Assembly (NCBI GenBank): GCA_023213315.1
Contig: JAKCPI010001650.1
Location: forward strand, 1 to 64,000
Reading direction: 5' to 3'
DNA length: 64,000 nt
From: Euborellia annulipes
Lineage: Eukaryota; Arthropoda; Insecta; Dermaptera; Anisolabididae
Shown: positions 21,560 to 33,780 of the stretch, one piece after another
Numbering within the stretch: the stretch's first letter is position 1
How the letters are laid out: every line of letters starts with the position of its first letter
Made by a program: the position numbers and the translations under genes
The notes under the pieces: generated by a model
What the model was told of the DNA's origin: nothing
What the model saw: only the letters and a program-made list of their open reading frames with translations
Databases searched by the model: none

Positions 21560-21745
21560 TAATAATGAAATAAAGCCTCTGGGCTATAGAATAGTCGTAG
21601 AGTTCTGAACTCTAGTGTACTAGGAACCTCTCTCCGGTTTCCATCCCAAGCGACAATTGAATTAGTTACTAAATAAATAAGGTCCGGGTCTATTTTTTTG
21701 CCTCATTTACCCAATAGTGACAATTTGGTCTTCATTTGAATAGGC
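21560..21745 (+). mobile_element. SINE family C, diverged
   Basis: A head with CCGGTTTCCATCCCAAGCGAC, then a GGTCCGGGTCTAT segment and A/T-rich tail, match the family C plan at low identity. Confidence 0.35.
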
Positions 21746-21840
21746 CTACGTAATGGTCCTTTGCTTTTATTTATAGCTCTTTTCGGTGGGTTACAAACTC
21801 GAAACAAATACAAAATTTATTAGTTTCTCTTTATAAGGAT

Positions 21841-21913
21841 AGCGGAGGGCAGCCAGGAGAAATACAATCAATTTTTATCAGATTTTCTTTATTTGATTGT
21901 CGACGTTTCGCGC
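21841..21913 (-). mobile_element. Truncated 3' tail of a ribozyme-motif element
   Basis: Minus strand GCGAAACGTCGACAATCAAA and the following tail match the 52329-52400 copy, but the CTGANGA half is missing. This is the pattern of 5' truncation. Confidence 0.5.
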
Positions 21914-22560
21914 CTTGAAATTTTGTAAATATTTCATTATTATTTTGTTGAATTTTTATTCTAAAAAAAAAAAAATTATCTGATGGCTATAAAAATTTCA
22001 ACTAAAAGGCGAAAACTTCCATTAGACATCAATAACGAATATTAAACCATTAACACTTGTTTATGTTAATTTTAATGATGATGATGATTCATTAATGAGC
22101 GTTCCTTTAATTATTCATCAGAGATCATAAATGCATTTGTAACGTTGATTGAATCATTCACCTTAGAGTCAAGTCCTTCCTTGTTCTCTCCCCCTCACCC
22201 CACTCTAATGGCTTCTAGCAGGTACATTTGAATTTTAATGTTAATGATATAGTGGCGTATATATGAATTATATATATCAAGGAAGGGGGAAAGAAGTCCA
22301 GAACAAAGAAATTGTATTTTATTATTAAATTAGAAAGAGGAAAAACAGGTTCGATGCCGCTGGATGAAAAATAATATCTCCACCCCTAAATACATATAGA
22401 GTCATTAAGTCCATCTAAAATTAATTTAAACAACTGTAATATTATTTTTCTCTCAAATTATATAAAAAAAACACTGTCTTTTACATTGGTGATTGGAAAA
22501 TTAGAGTCAACTATTAAGTCATAGTCGACTTTAGTCAAGAATCGATCTTTTACTGAAAAT
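21914..22560. other. AT-rich sequence without recognised gene
   Basis: No ORF or repeat recognised apart from short homopolymers. Confidence 0.4.
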
Positions 22561-22675
22561 AATCGACTTTTTAGAATCGAGTTAAAACTCTCAAATCGAT
22601 TAGAATCGATTCTCACTGGACGACTTCGACTTTTTCTTCTAATCCTTAGTATCCGATGGTAATATAGTTTGTAAC

Positions 22676-22870
22676 AGTTCTGAAGATGGCTATTGAGTTG
22701 TGCCGAAACAGAAATGCATCTTTCAAGAACTAATAAATTTTTAAAAATTTTAATAATTTTTTGATTATATATAAAATCCATCCTTTAACCCTTTCAAAGA
22801 AATAACCACTTAGTATTATTTTTTTAAAATTTATAATTTTTGGACCCCCACCCTCTTTTTTTATTTTAAA
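22676..22870 (+). mobile_element. Ribozyme-motif insert with 12 bp target duplication
   Basis: The perfect duplication ATAGTTTGTAAC flanks it (22664-22675 and 22871-22882), and the host repeat reads through without it. The insert begins AGTT and then CTGAAGA, so its 5' edge lies at the ribozyme-like stem I. The rest is AT-rich. Confidence 0.75.
22677..22712 (+). ncRNA. Hammerhead-like ribozyme motif, degraded 3' half
   Basis: CTGAAGA, extra T, stem II GGC with GCC, then GAAACAG, so the GTC cleavage triplet is lost. Confidence 0.4.
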
Positions 22871-23680
22871 ATAGTTTGTAACGTTTTCATTGATTGACTT
22901 TCATCTTTCTTTGAAAACCTACACATAACACACCAATCAACACGCTTCTAAGGTCGGTTAGTGAACATATGTGGCATTCTTAATTTCTCAATTTTAATGT
23001 TTTATTTTGATACTCAACTTTTATATTTTATTTTAATGTTCGGTGCCATATCACGTTCAAATGCTGGATAGAATATTCCTTTATAAAATATTGAAAACAA
23101 TATTTGTGTGTGTTGTATTTAATAAAATGTTTAAATACTTAATAAATCTTTTATTATAAAAAAACAAATAAATATATTTAATATTTACTGAGTATCTCCT
23201 AAGCACGAGTTATAGAGTTTTTAAAATCTCGAAAAGGCGACTTTCAGAAATGATTAATTTATTCCAAAATCGAAAATAGACTTTTAGAGAGGTTTTTCCA
23301 TCACTATTCTACTTACTCTATCCTAGAGAAGCAAAACTTCTCAAAATTCAAATCCAAATTGGTCACATCTCTACAATTAATTTTCAGACTATCTGTTGAA
23401 ATTTTTAACTGGCTCTCGAGGTATATCTAGATCAGCGTTTTCCAAACTGTGAGGCGCGCCTCCCTAGGGAGGCACGGACTAGTTTAAGGGGAGGCGCCAA
23501 ATATTATCCACAGCAAGCAATTTTCCAAATGATTGCTAGTTTTATAATTAGGAATAAATAAAAAAACATATTTTTATATAAATTTATTGTGAGGTATATC
23601 TATGTGGCTGGAAGTATTAATAGGGCCGAGTGAAAAAAAAATTCCAAGACTTATGGCAGTCAAAATTATTTCTTTTGATT

Positions 23681-23720
23681 GTGGCGTTTCGGCCACTGTT
23701 CTAGGCCATCTTCAGACCTG
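23681..23720 (-). ncRNA. Hammerhead-like ribozyme motif (left arm)
   Basis: Minus strand: CTGAAGA, extra T, stem II GGCC with GGCC, then GAAACGCC. The T of the cleavage triplet is changed to C, so it is probably inactive. Confidence 0.45.
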
Positions 23721-23772
23721 GAGGCGAGAATAAATAAAATTTTAATTTTGAATGAAAAATGAAATCATCTCC

Positions 23773-23812
23773 GGCTCTGAAGATGGCCTAGATCAGTGGC
23801 CGAAACGTGGAA
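23773..23812 (+). ncRNA. Hammerhead-like ribozyme motif (right arm)
   Basis: CTGAAGA at 23777, extra T, stem II GGCC with GGCC, GAAACGTG. The triplet is GTG, not GTH. Confidence 0.45.
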
Positions 23813-23999
23813 ACCTGGAAAGGCACAATAAAAGAAATCATTTTCTTGGAATTTTTTTTTTGACTCCGCCTTAATTTATATTATTTAGCATTAAAAATGT
23901 TTGGTTTTGTATTATTTTACAAAATGGGGGGGGGGGAGGCGTCATATGATTAAATATTTTTTAAGGGAGGCGTTGTAACATAAAGTTTGGAAACCACTG

Positions 24000-24720
24000 G
24001 TATAGATGATGGGATGGTCAAATTTCTTTTGGAAAATCTCGTTCGTTCTTCAGGTATAGGAAATCAAACATGTCGCTGCCTACTGAATAATAATAGAGAT
24101 TTATTGATATATCTACCAAGGAGATAGGAAGGTGAATATCACCTAAATATTCCATATTTGTTGTTTCTGAATGGTATACAGCCTTTCGTTAACGTTCAGA
24201 GTAAAGATTTTCACTTCAGAAAGTCGTAACAGACGGACAGAATTTCTTGTCTCATGCCACACGGCCAAACAAAAATAGCCCTCTATGTATTTTTTGATAA
24301 AAGTGAATTTATTTTTGTTTTATATTCGAAATGACGCATATTCGTTTTTTAGCCGGCCCTAATTATTATTTACAAAAATTTCTAATCTATGAATTTATTA
24401 TTTTGTTTTGTTTTTTTAATTTTCCAAATAACAAATTACATTTTTGCGTCAATTCTTAGTCCGTTAAGATAATATTTTTTATTTTTTTAAGAATCTTTGG
24501 CATCTTATCCTCAATTTTATTTTTCGTACTTTCTTCTGTGGAAATATTTAGTTGAGACAAACATCTTAATTATTAAAAGATTTAGTAGAGGGGGGAATTC
24601 CAATAAATATTTGGTGGCCATTTTTATCGACTTACACCTCCATAAGATCGCCTAGGACAGTGGTTTCCAACCCTTTTTCTCTTTTCTATTTGCGAACCCC
24701 TTATCTAGTAAAAAACAAAA
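24000..24720. other. AT-rich sequence; hAT end fragment
   Basis: CAGTGGTTTCCAACCC at about 24658 is a lone hAT-type terminus. Otherwise nothing recognised. Confidence 0.4.
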
Positions 24721-24721
24721 G

Positions 24722-24991
24722 TTTTTTTTTTTAAACCATTCACACTTTTTTTCTCATTCACACTCACACTCACACACACATTCGCACAATCTTTTTGGCA
24801 GCTTAGGCCATTTAAGACATTTTAACGATACTCAGTATGTTTAATATATCTATTGGGGGTCCAGGCATTTCTATTTAATTCATTTGCTATCCAAATGCCT
24901 TAAATAAAATCATCGGACTGCCTGGGGTCCGAACCCGCGACGTTCGGTATAGAAGGCAGGCACGCTACCAACTACCCAAGCCCAGTGGGGC
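24722..24991 (-). mobile_element. tRNA-derived SINE, family B, full length
   Basis: Minus strand: GCTTGGGTAGTTGGTAGCG (A box), GGGTTCGGACCCCAGG (B box), the body with a diverged hairpin, the GTGTGTGAGTGTGAGTG tail, and an oligo-A end. Confidence 0.8.
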
Positions 24992-25084
24992 GCATAAATT
25001 AGTTGATAACAAGAGGCGAAAAGATAAACGAAATGAAGAAAGAAGGGGAAGAGGAAATCGGAAATAATCTTAAAAAATACCTGC

Positions 25085-25540
25085 AAGTTGAGATCAAGTC
25101 GTTCTGTACCTATATATAGAGAGAAAATATTGGTTTCATTTATAAAAATTCTATGTTAGGACTTTGATGGATATACACGTTTTGAGGTCCCCTGTATCCA
25201 AAAACATGGTCTGTCGCTGTGTGTCTGTCCCTGGGTTCAATTTAAGCATGAAGAAATTGAGCTAGAAATTTTATATTTAAGTTAGTCCCCCACCTAGGGC
25301 GTTAAAATAAGCTTTTAATTAAAATTAGGCCAAAAAGTACTGATGTAGTTTTCAGTTTTTTTCGATTTTCTCAAAATTCGCTCCAAAGATTTTGATTAAA
25401 TGTCAAAAATCAATTATTCTTTAAAATGGTATATTCTCATTTTGCCATTGAAATCTTCTGAAGTCCACTTTACTCTTGTACTTCATTGGAGAGATAGGAG
25501 AGGTGGTAACAAAATATAAATATTTTCCCATACTTATAAT
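25085..25540 (+). repeat. Family A dispersed repeat, diverged
   Basis: Many deletions, but the landmarks are in order up to the ATATAAATATTTTCCCATAC segment. The X-box has collapsed to GGTGGTAAC. Confidence 0.65.
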
Positions 25541-25551
25541 TTTTTTTTTTT

Positions 25552-25790
25552 GCCCTGGGGTTTGGTGTAGAGGTTAGCGTGCTAACCTCGTATATCAAAA
25601 GTCGCGTGTTCGGATCCAAGGCAGTCCGATGATTTTTTTTTAAGCCATTTGGATACCAAATGGCTTAAAAAATAAGAATGCCTGGACCCCTAATAATTTA
25701 TATTATTAAATAACGGTTATCGTAAAAAGTCTTAAATGGCCTAAGTTTCGAAAAGACTGTGTGAATGAGGGAAAAAGTGTTTTTTATAAA
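25552..25790 (+). mobile_element. SINE family B inserted into family A
   Basis: Head GGTTTGGTGTAGAGGTTAGC, B-box-like GTGTTCGGATCC, perfect hairpin AAGCCATTTGG/CCAAATGGCTT, truncated tail. Confidence 0.75.
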
Positions 25791-25869
25791 ACCCCTTTTC
25801 GTCTACAAGAGGCCATTTAGAGGGTTATTTCTTTATTTAAATACTTTTTAAATACCGCTCGGGTCACCA

Positions 25870-26990
25870 ATCCCGAGCTTGGCATCACCCAACTCAATAT
25901 ATCGGCCGGAAACTAAATATAGACCTATCGATACGAAAAATCTGGCAGCGGACAGTCACCCTACGTTTTTTATTATGTGTTAAATTTTAATTTTATTATA
26001 TTTTTTTCGCAAATGTATTCCCATTTTTCCGGACCGAGGGACTAACTTTTATTTCAGCGATTTAAAATTCGGCCATTACACTATAACCCTCTTTATACAT
26101 CTCGCGTCCCCCCTGGTGCGGAGGACGCATTCATCTAGAATTTCAAATGAACCGAACTTGATATTTCTCTAAAAGAGTAGTTCCAAATTTTATTTTTATT
26201 ATTTCAGATTATTTTAATCATCAATGATTGATTAAATGTAAATAAATACTTTTATCGCATTTCACCTTTCACTTTTACATAATATAAGCCTTACAATTAC
26301 ATTTTTATTAAACAATATTTTTTGTTATAATTTTAAAACAAAAAACTAAAATTCTTCTAATGATGAGGGTGAATTTTTTTTTTTCCGTTTTATTTTGAAA
26401 GATCAATGACATTTTTTAAAATGATTGCCCTATTCCTCAATTAATCTCTCTAGCGACTTTGAAGACCAAAAAAAAAAAAAACATTCTCCTTTTAGAAATA
26501 TTTTCCCACTACTAAAAGGTTAAGGAAAAAAAAAGAAATATAAAAGCAAGAATATAATTAAGGATTAATTTATTACTTATTCCATTCCAATTGCAAGAAA
26601 TTTATTGATCTATAGGCTTTGTATAATTGCTGTGTGTCCGTCTGTCTGTCTGTCTGTCCGTCCTCCCGATTAGAAATTACATAAAAAATAAACATATGTA
26701 TATTTAGAAGTAAACAAGAAGAATATTATATAGGCCTTTATATTTATATTTTTTAATATCATCGAGGCCTATCTCAAAACAATAACAAGATAATATTACA
26801 AACAAACATGTTATCTTTTTTTTTTTACACATTTTATTTTGTGATAAACGTTTAGAATAAACGAATGAATGAATAATGATGACTTTTAAATTAAAAATTT
26901 GTTAATAAAACTTGCAGCTATTCACTTTAAATTTTAATATCTTCTTGTCCTATATATTTCATCTCTAAGAATAATTTCTATTATTATTTA
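25870..26990. other. AT-rich sequence with a family A tail scrap
   Basis: A TATCGGCCGGAAACTAAATAT fragment of family A lies near 25899. A GTCT run lies at 26628-26660. No gene. Confidence 0.4.
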
Positions 26991-27405
26991 TTATTTGAAA
27001 TTCCTATCGGGATCCCCGTTTATTTACCCGAGGTGCTTTCGTGCACGGAGACACACACCTCAAACCCAACTGACCGCTGGCCGTAGATCTACCGGCACCC
27101 CGTGAAGTTACATCATTTCCTATCTCTAACTCCTCCTCCTGCTTTCGTCTCTAGCTAGTGAACTAATCCTTATTTCTGGTTCCATTCTATCCAACCTCTT
27201 CTATGCTAAGGAGGATGTCCTAGTTTGAGGAGGGACTCCCTCAGCACCGACTCCTTTCGAAGAATGCATCACTGAGAGGGAACCTTCTTTACGTCCCTTT
27301 CACAGGACGGGATGTCACAGCAACTCCCTCTCCTCGTAGAGTTGCCTGGGGCTATTGTGGTGAGATCCTATATTCCAATCCGAGGGCATATTCAAGAAGA
27401 CAATA
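26991..27405. other. GC-richer unrecognised block
   Basis: About 400 bp of balanced composition with stops in every frame. It could be a degraded retroelement; no termini seen. Confidence 0.3.
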
Positions 27406-27474
27406 CAATTTTAAAAAAATTATCTTGATTTATTTTCAGAGTATTTTGGCTTGCCTGACAAGTATGCGCAATTG

Positions 27475-27512
27475 GACTTATTTCAGCTACAAAAATACCG
27501 TCATCAGAGCCA
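27475..27512 (-). ncRNA. Hammerhead-like ribozyme motif, degraded
   Basis: Minus strand CTGATGA, extra C, a poor stem II, then GAAATAAG. Confidence 0.3.
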
Positions 27513-27574
27513 GGAACTGCAATTACAAGAATAGAATTACAATTTTTTCAATTAATTAAACCTCCGGGGTCGAG

Positions 27575-27745
27575 GGTCCGGTGGCCTGGTGCAATGGATA
27601 GCACGCCTATGCCCCATCCAGGCAGAGTCCTGGGTTCCGATTCCCGGGGGCCATGGGATGTTTGGCCTCACCAATAAAAAACACTCACAGTCTTATTAAA
27701 TATATCAATAATTAGTTAAGTCCGAATCCAATTATTTTAGGTCTT
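27575..27745 (+). mobile_element. tRNA-like SINE (third type, possibly tRNA-Arg-derived)
   Basis: GGTGGCCTGGTGCAATGGAT (A box TGGTGCAATGG) and, 37 bases on, GGGTTCCGATTCCC (B box with one extra base). The acceptor-like arm does not pair well, so it is not a functional tRNA gene. Confidence 0.5.
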
Positions 27746-27993
27746 ATTATCTTATTCAAATATATAGATCTCGGAAAATATTTACCTATAAATAATTCAG
27801 TTTTATCCTCTTAACTAAACTGTTGAAATACACATTATGAATCGCACTTAAAACATAAGGAATTCGTTTTTATTAGTGTAAAATATCTTCATTAATCTGA
27901 AAGATTATCGTTATTAGTTAAATTTGAAACATTATAAATTCATATAAAAACGTATATACAAATATTATAAATATTTATATGTTATATATATAT

Positions 27994-28555
<562 letters not shown>

Positions 28556-28619
28556 TATATATATAAAATATACATTTAATTGAAAAAATTGTAATTCTAC
28601 TCTTGTAATTAAGTTTATG

Positions 28620-28655
28620 GCTCTGATGACGAGCATTTGTAGCCGAAACAAGAGT
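28620..28655 (+). ncRNA. Hammerhead-like ribozyme motif, degraded
   Basis: CTGATGA at 28623, extra C, weak stem II, GAAACAAG. Twin of the motif at 27475. Confidence 0.3.
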
Positions 28656-29065
28656 TCAATTGTGCATACTTGTCAGCCAAGGCAAATACTCTGAAAATAA
28701 ATCAAGAAAAATTTTTAAAATTGTTTTGTCTTCTTGAATATAACACCTCTTCAACGGTCCAAGAATAGATCTACTCGTTTATGTGTTTGAGTTCATCTAA
28801 AACTTGCATATTTGTTTTTTATCTCCAACAATAGCTAAGAGAGTGAGAGTGATCCATCATCTTCATTGGTTTTGAAAAGGAATAAAATTTGACAGCGGTC
28901 CAAATTACCAACGCCCCAAAAAAGTAACAAAATCCCTTTTGGGAAAACATGTCAAATATTATTAGTTTTGAGAAAAATTATGATTTTTCTTTATACAATG
29001 TGTCAGTCCTTCTAAAAGTAGGCAAAATAACCAATCAAATTACAGATATTATTTTTATTTTACAG

Positions 29066-29155
29066 AGGCCGAGCCTCAGCCTTCGCGCCCCCCTGGACCT
29101 CACCCAGCTGGCTCAGGGCCGACTGAGAAAGACTCTCGCAAAAACTGAAGTATAA
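29066..29155 (+). other. Candidate 3' exon (unrecognised)
   Basis: A TTTTATTTTACAG acceptor ends at 29065. The GC-rich island is open in the frame starting RPSLSLRAPL and ends GRLRKTLAKTEV then TAA. In the phase left by the Tlx exon it would give a short Pro/Ser-rich tail to a TGA, so an alternative Tlx terminus is conceivable but unsupported. It has no homeodomain sequence. Confidence 0.35.
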
Positions 29156-29265
29156 GAAAAAAAAAATTACCAATCCAGTGCCTGCTTGAGGATACATCCC
29201 GTCGCAGGCGAAAAACTCATTCAAAAAATCTAAATGTCTTCCAAATGCCATAAAAACACCTTAAA

Positions 29266-29541
29266 TTTTTTTTTTTCTTATAAAACAAAAACACTCTCAC
29301 TTTTTTTCTCATTCACACTTCCACACATTCACATGATCTTTCGGCAACTTAGGCCATTTAAGACTTTGACGATATACATTATAGAGATTTTAACACATAC
29401 ATATTGGGGGTTCAGGCATTCTTATTTAAGCCATTTGGTATCCAAATGTCTTAAATAAAATCATCGGACTTGCCTGGGGGTCGGAACCCGCGACTTTTGT
29501 TATACGGGTTAGCACTAACCTCTACACCAAGCCCCTGAGGG
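29266..29541 (-). mobile_element. tRNA-derived SINE, family B
   Basis: Flanked by a CACCTTAAA duplication (29257-29265 and 29542-29550). Minus strand carries GCTTGGTGTAGAGGTTAG and GGGTTCCGACCCCC. Confidence 0.8.
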
Positions 29542-29550
29542 CACCTTAAA

Positions 29551-29950
29551 AATTTAAAAACAAATTTTATAATGAATTTTATTTTACAGATTTTCTCACT
29601 TCATTTATTTAGATTTATAAATACCTGTAAAAAAAAAAATAACATAATCACAATAATTTTAATTGAATTTCTTTATGATGTGTTGTGTGCTTAGTCAGAT
29701 CATAAAATAATTAAAAGAATGAATGAGAAGTGAGGAGGAGGGGGGGATTCATGTTTTATGCATAGTGCATTGGCTCTATTTTAAAATGCCCACCTCTTCC
29801 TACTGAATACCAACATTTGTGAAGAGCAACCAGCAGCCACTTGCTTTTTCTGCCTGCTACTTGATCGCTGATATCATTTCAGATTAGAGCTAAAGTCCCT
29901 TTTTATTGCACATTCCTTTTGAAAGATTGTGATTTAGAAATCATTTTATA
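29551..29950. other. AT-rich sequence without recognised gene
   Basis: Nothing recognised. Confidence 0.4.
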
Positions 29951-29954
29951 GATT

Positions 29955-30105
29955 CTATATATGTTAATAGATATAGAGAGAAAGTATTGAATTCATGTCA
30001 AAAATTCAATGTCGAGATTTTGATGGATATACACGTTTTGAGGTCCCAAAAAAAGTGGTTTTTGGTCTGGGTGTCTGTTTGTCCTGTTCCTTGGAAGTGA
30101 AATTT
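29955..30105 (+). repeat. Family A, left part (continues at 31577)
   Basis: The left third of family A, cut by a TIR element (30106-31575) and resumed at 31577-32040. Confidence 0.7.
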
Positions 30106-31575
30106 AAGGTTGTTCGGACAGTACCTCGTAAGTCATAATAGAATTAAAATTTTTTTTTTAATAAAATTAAAAATTTGAATGCCAAAATTCCTTATTATAA
30201 TTTAGTCGTGACCTATCAGAGTTTATAATTGGATTAAGTTAATAATTTAATTACCAAAAATAATAAATGAATGACTTTTGACTTGAGCAGTATTTCACGT
30301 AATATAGAACTGGCAACATTGCATTCATCAGCTATCTATTTTAAATCTTAAAAGCCTTCAATTTTATTTTATTTAATATATTACAATGTTTAATGCAAAT
30401 CAGTTTAAACACAATGGACGATTTGCGAGAAAAAGTATCGTAAAATGAAAAAATCTGGTGTGACTGGCGCACAGCACACAACTTTCTCTTACCTTCGGTA
30501 ATCGAAAGTTGTGTACTGTGCTTGTCACACCAGATTTTTTGTGTCGACATGTATTTAGTTTCCGACAGTAGGGTACAATTGAATTCAAGATGTAAAATTT
30601 ATAAGTATGGGAAAATATTTATATTTTGATACCATGGCAACCATTTCTCCTATCTTTTCTATGGATTACAAGAGTAAGTGGTCTTCAGAAGATTTCAATC
30701 ACAAAATGAGAATATACATTTTATAGAGAATCTAAAAAATAATTGATTTTTGAATTAAAAAAAAATCGTTGGAGCAAATTTAGAGAAAATCGAAAAAACT
30801 GAAAAAGTGAATCAGTAAAGTACTAGTACTCTTTGGTCGATTTTGTTCAAAAGCTTCGTGTCACGTCCCATGGGGGTGCCTAACTTAAATATAAAATTTC
30901 AACTTCCTAGCTCTTTTCGTTCTTGAGATATTTTGTTCACAGACACACAGACAGACACACACACCCACCCACCCACAGACAGACCATGTCGCGAAAACCA
31001 CTTTTTTGGATTCAGGGGACCTCAAAACGTGAAGATCCATCAAAATCTCGACATCGAATTTTTGACATGAATCCAATACTTTCTCTCTCTATATATTAAC
31101 ATATATATAGAGGTACGAGAAAGTAAAAAAAAATGTAACTGACAGCGAGAAATGAGTATTATTTTATGCGGCGTTGCCAGACTGGTCTGAGTCTCGTGAC
31201 TTGCTTATTTTTAAATTTGGCCTACTGTCATTTTTGAGAATTTTTTTGACTTTCTTGTTAAAATATCTTTAAAAGATTTCGGCAGAAACTTTTGATTTTA
31301 TGTTTAACGTATTCCTTGCAAGTGAATTGATAAAATGTAAGTTTTTTGTTTTTGTATCTATTGCAGAGGTCGCTATATAATTCGATATGTGTGCGTTTCG
31401 TCGATATTCGCCATAGACTACATCTTAAATTTCAATTTTTTAAAAATTAATTACACGATAACCCTGGGTCAGATCTGCTTCAAAATTTTATTTTAAACGA
31501 ATGTGATAGTGATTAATAACATATTAAAAAATTAGCTTTTAATCTAATAAAGTGCTTTAATGTCCGAACAAACTT
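30106..31575. mobile_element. TIR element I (AAGGTTGTTCGGACA ends)
   Basis: Ends TAAGGTTGTTCGGACA and, inverted, TAAGTTTGTTCGGACA. TTAA at both borders could be a piggyBac-like target duplication. A second, partial copy begins at 50453. It contains an inserted inverted family A copy. No transposase seen. Confidence 0.6.
30451..31130 (-). repeat. Family A dispersed repeat, near full length
   Basis: Hairpin at 30451-30540, X-box variant GATACCATGGCAAC at 30628-30641, AGTACTAGTACT palindrome, terminal GAGAAAGTAA. It lies inside element I. Confidence 0.85.
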
Positions 31576-31576
31576 A

Positions 31577-32040
31577 AAGTGTGAAGAAATTGTGCTACAA
31601 GGTTGAAATTTTAAATTTAAGTTAGGCACCCCCCTGGGACGTGACACGAAGCTTTTGAACAAAATCGGCCCAAGAGTACTAGTACTTTGCTAATGTATTT
31701 TTTCAGCTTTTTCGATTTTCTCAAAATTAACTCCAATGATTAAAATTAAAAAATCAATTATTTTTTAGTTTCTCTTTAAAATGTATATTCTCATTTTGTG
31801 ATTGAAATCTTGTGAAGACCACTTTACTCTTGTACTTCATAGGAAAGTTAGGAGAAATGGTTGCCATGGTAACGAAATATAAATATTTTCCTATACTTAT
31901 AAATTTTACATCTTGAAAATCGAATGTACCGTACTGTCGGAAACTAAATACATGTCGACACAAAAAAATCTGGTGTGACAAGCACAGTACACAACTTTCG
32001 ATTATCGAAGGTAAGAGAAAGTTGTGTGCTGTGCGACCAG
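31577..32040 (+). repeat. Family A, right part
   Basis: Continues the copy started at 29955. Perfect X-box GTTGCCATGGTAAC at 31860-31873 and most of the terminal hairpin. Confidence 0.8.
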
Positions 32041-32044
32041 TTAT

Positions 32045-32790
32045 TATAAAATCATATTTTGTTCATATAGCCTACTATTTAGGCCGCTTCAGAAATTGTT
32101 TCCGCCCGTCGGAAAAAGTTCTCAATTCAATTTTATATTCCCTCTCTTCTTATCCTTCGCTCTTGCTATATTATTAATTAAAACAAAAAAGAAAAAAAAA
32201 TTATCTTTATACAAAGTATAATAACCATGTTTATGGTTAGAGTTTAGTAAATATTAAACTTAAGAACAGAGAGTAAAGTATATATACATAGTATAGTATG
32301 TAGCTTGATTAAAACTTTGTACCCCTCGTCGTTGTTGTCTCCATTTTGTCCCCCCCCCCCCCCCACCAGCACCACAAAAAGTCAATAAAATCACTCAACA
32401 CACTCTCTCTTAAAACCACCAAAGAGAGGAGAAGAGGGTGGGAATTTATGGCCTTCCTTTAACGCAACACAAAAGGGGGGGGCTCTCTCGCTAACAATGA
32501 ATGATATTTTGATGATGATTGAAATTGGAAATCTCTTTGAAATTTCATAATGAAGGGCAGATAGTCATAAGCCACAAGACATTAGATATTGACAAATTAA
32601 AGTTTGATTCAAATCTGTAAATCAGCTACTTAATTTTGAATATTGTCCATATTTGATTAAAAAAACATTTTAGTGGAAATTTGAAGGTTTCTTGCTTCTA
32701 AATCCTTAAATTATTCGTCAAATATTAAATTTGATATTTTCTCTTCTTTTCTTAATTATGTAAAGAAAATTATTATTATTTTTTATTTTT
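32045..32790. other. Unrecognised AT-rich sequence with a C run
   Basis: A C run at 32350-32364 and AT-rich remainder; no gene. Confidence 0.4.
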
Positions 32791-32889
32791 TAAAAGACTC
32801 ACACTATTTTCCCATTCACACTCAACATCGCATTCATACAGTCTTTTGGGCAACTTAGGCCATATACGACTTTTGACGATAACCGCTAG

Positions 32890-33119
32890 TCAGGAATTTG
32901 CTGTGACTTTGCAGCCAGGAGATTAAATAAAAAAATCTTTTATTTAATTTTTATTCGCCGACATTTCGGTCGCCAATCACGACCTTCATCAGGGCAAAAT
33001 CGTGATTGGCGACCGAAATGTCGGCGAATAAAAATTAAATAAAAGATTTTTTTATTTAATCTCCTGGCTGCAAAGTCACAGCAAATTCCTGAGTAAATCT
33101 CCACAGCCATAAAACATCA
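32890..33119. mobile_element. Palindromic ribozyme-motif element
   Basis: 32891-32981 and 33001-33091 are a perfect 91 bp inverted repeat separated by 19 bases. The flanks ATAACCGCTAG (32879-32889) and ATAACCACTAG (33120-33130) are an 11 bp duplication with one mismatch. Confidence 0.85.
32956..32993 (-). ncRNA. Hammerhead-like ribozyme motif at the palindrome centre
   Basis: Minus strand: stem I TTTGCC with GGCGAA (six pairs, one G-U), core CTGATGA in the 19-base loop, extra A, stem II GGTCG with CGACC, then GAAATGTC. Confidence 0.55.
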
Positions 33120-33611
33120 ATAACCACTAGATTTTATTAATATAATATATCTATTGGAGGTCCATGCATTTCTATTTAAGCCATTTGGTATCCAAATGGC
33201 AAATGGCTTAAATAAAATCATCGGACTGCCTGGGATCCGAACCTAAGAAAATTATTATTACTACTATTCCAATCCAGTACCTCCTTGATGATTTATTTGT
33301 TTGCATTCATAGAATATATACTGTAAATGCAAAGAATACATAAATATTTCTCTATACATTTACTATGGAAGAAATCGTAACTTTAGGAATTAATAACTCA
33401 AAAAATTGTAGGAATTTCGGTACCCGAGTATTTTTCCGGGACTCTCCATAAGGTCCTCTATAAGACTGGAAAATTTCGTCATTCTAACGGAAAGTTAGTC
33501 AAAGGGGCGAGACAGACGGACAGACAGACACACACTCCCACTATATATAGATTATTTAAGTATTGGAAAAAAGGAGAAAAAATATAAATAATTTATAATT
33601 TTTTTTTTTAA

Positions 33612-33780
33612 TTTGTTTAAGGCCATTTAGACCCCATCCATATTTATTTTAAATAATTGACAGTCAATTCAAATGAAATTAATTTTTCTCGCTTGGGACG
33701 GGAAGTGAACCCGAAACCCCAAGCAACTAAAAGCTAACGTCTTCTCTCTGAGACATGGGTCACGGATTAATTTATACTGG
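33612..33780 (-). mobile_element. SINE family C in left palindrome arm
   Basis: GGCCATTTAGACCCCATCC and, towards the head, GCTTGGGACGGGAAGTGAAC. Mirrored at about 34880-35050. Confidence 0.5.

Larger units (their letters stand above)
22562..23285 (-). repeat. Dispersed repeat family H, copy 2, with insertion
   Basis: Inverted counterpart of 17067-17551, split by the 195 bp ribozyme-motif insert at 22676-22870. Confidence 0.7.
23432..23999. mobile_element. hAT-like MITE containing a ribozyme-motif pair
   Basis: The left end CAGCGTTTTCCAAACTGTG and right end (inverted) CAGTGGTTTCCAAACTTT are hAT-type. GGGAGGCG motifs lie just inside both ends. About 240 bp of head-to-head ribozyme elements (23630-23872) interrupt it. 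Confidence 0.65.
32796..33243 (-). mobile_element. SINE family B split by a ribozyme-motif palindrome
   Basis: Body and tail are recognisable on both sides of 32890-33119. The tRNA head is lost beyond GGATCC. Confidence 0.75.
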
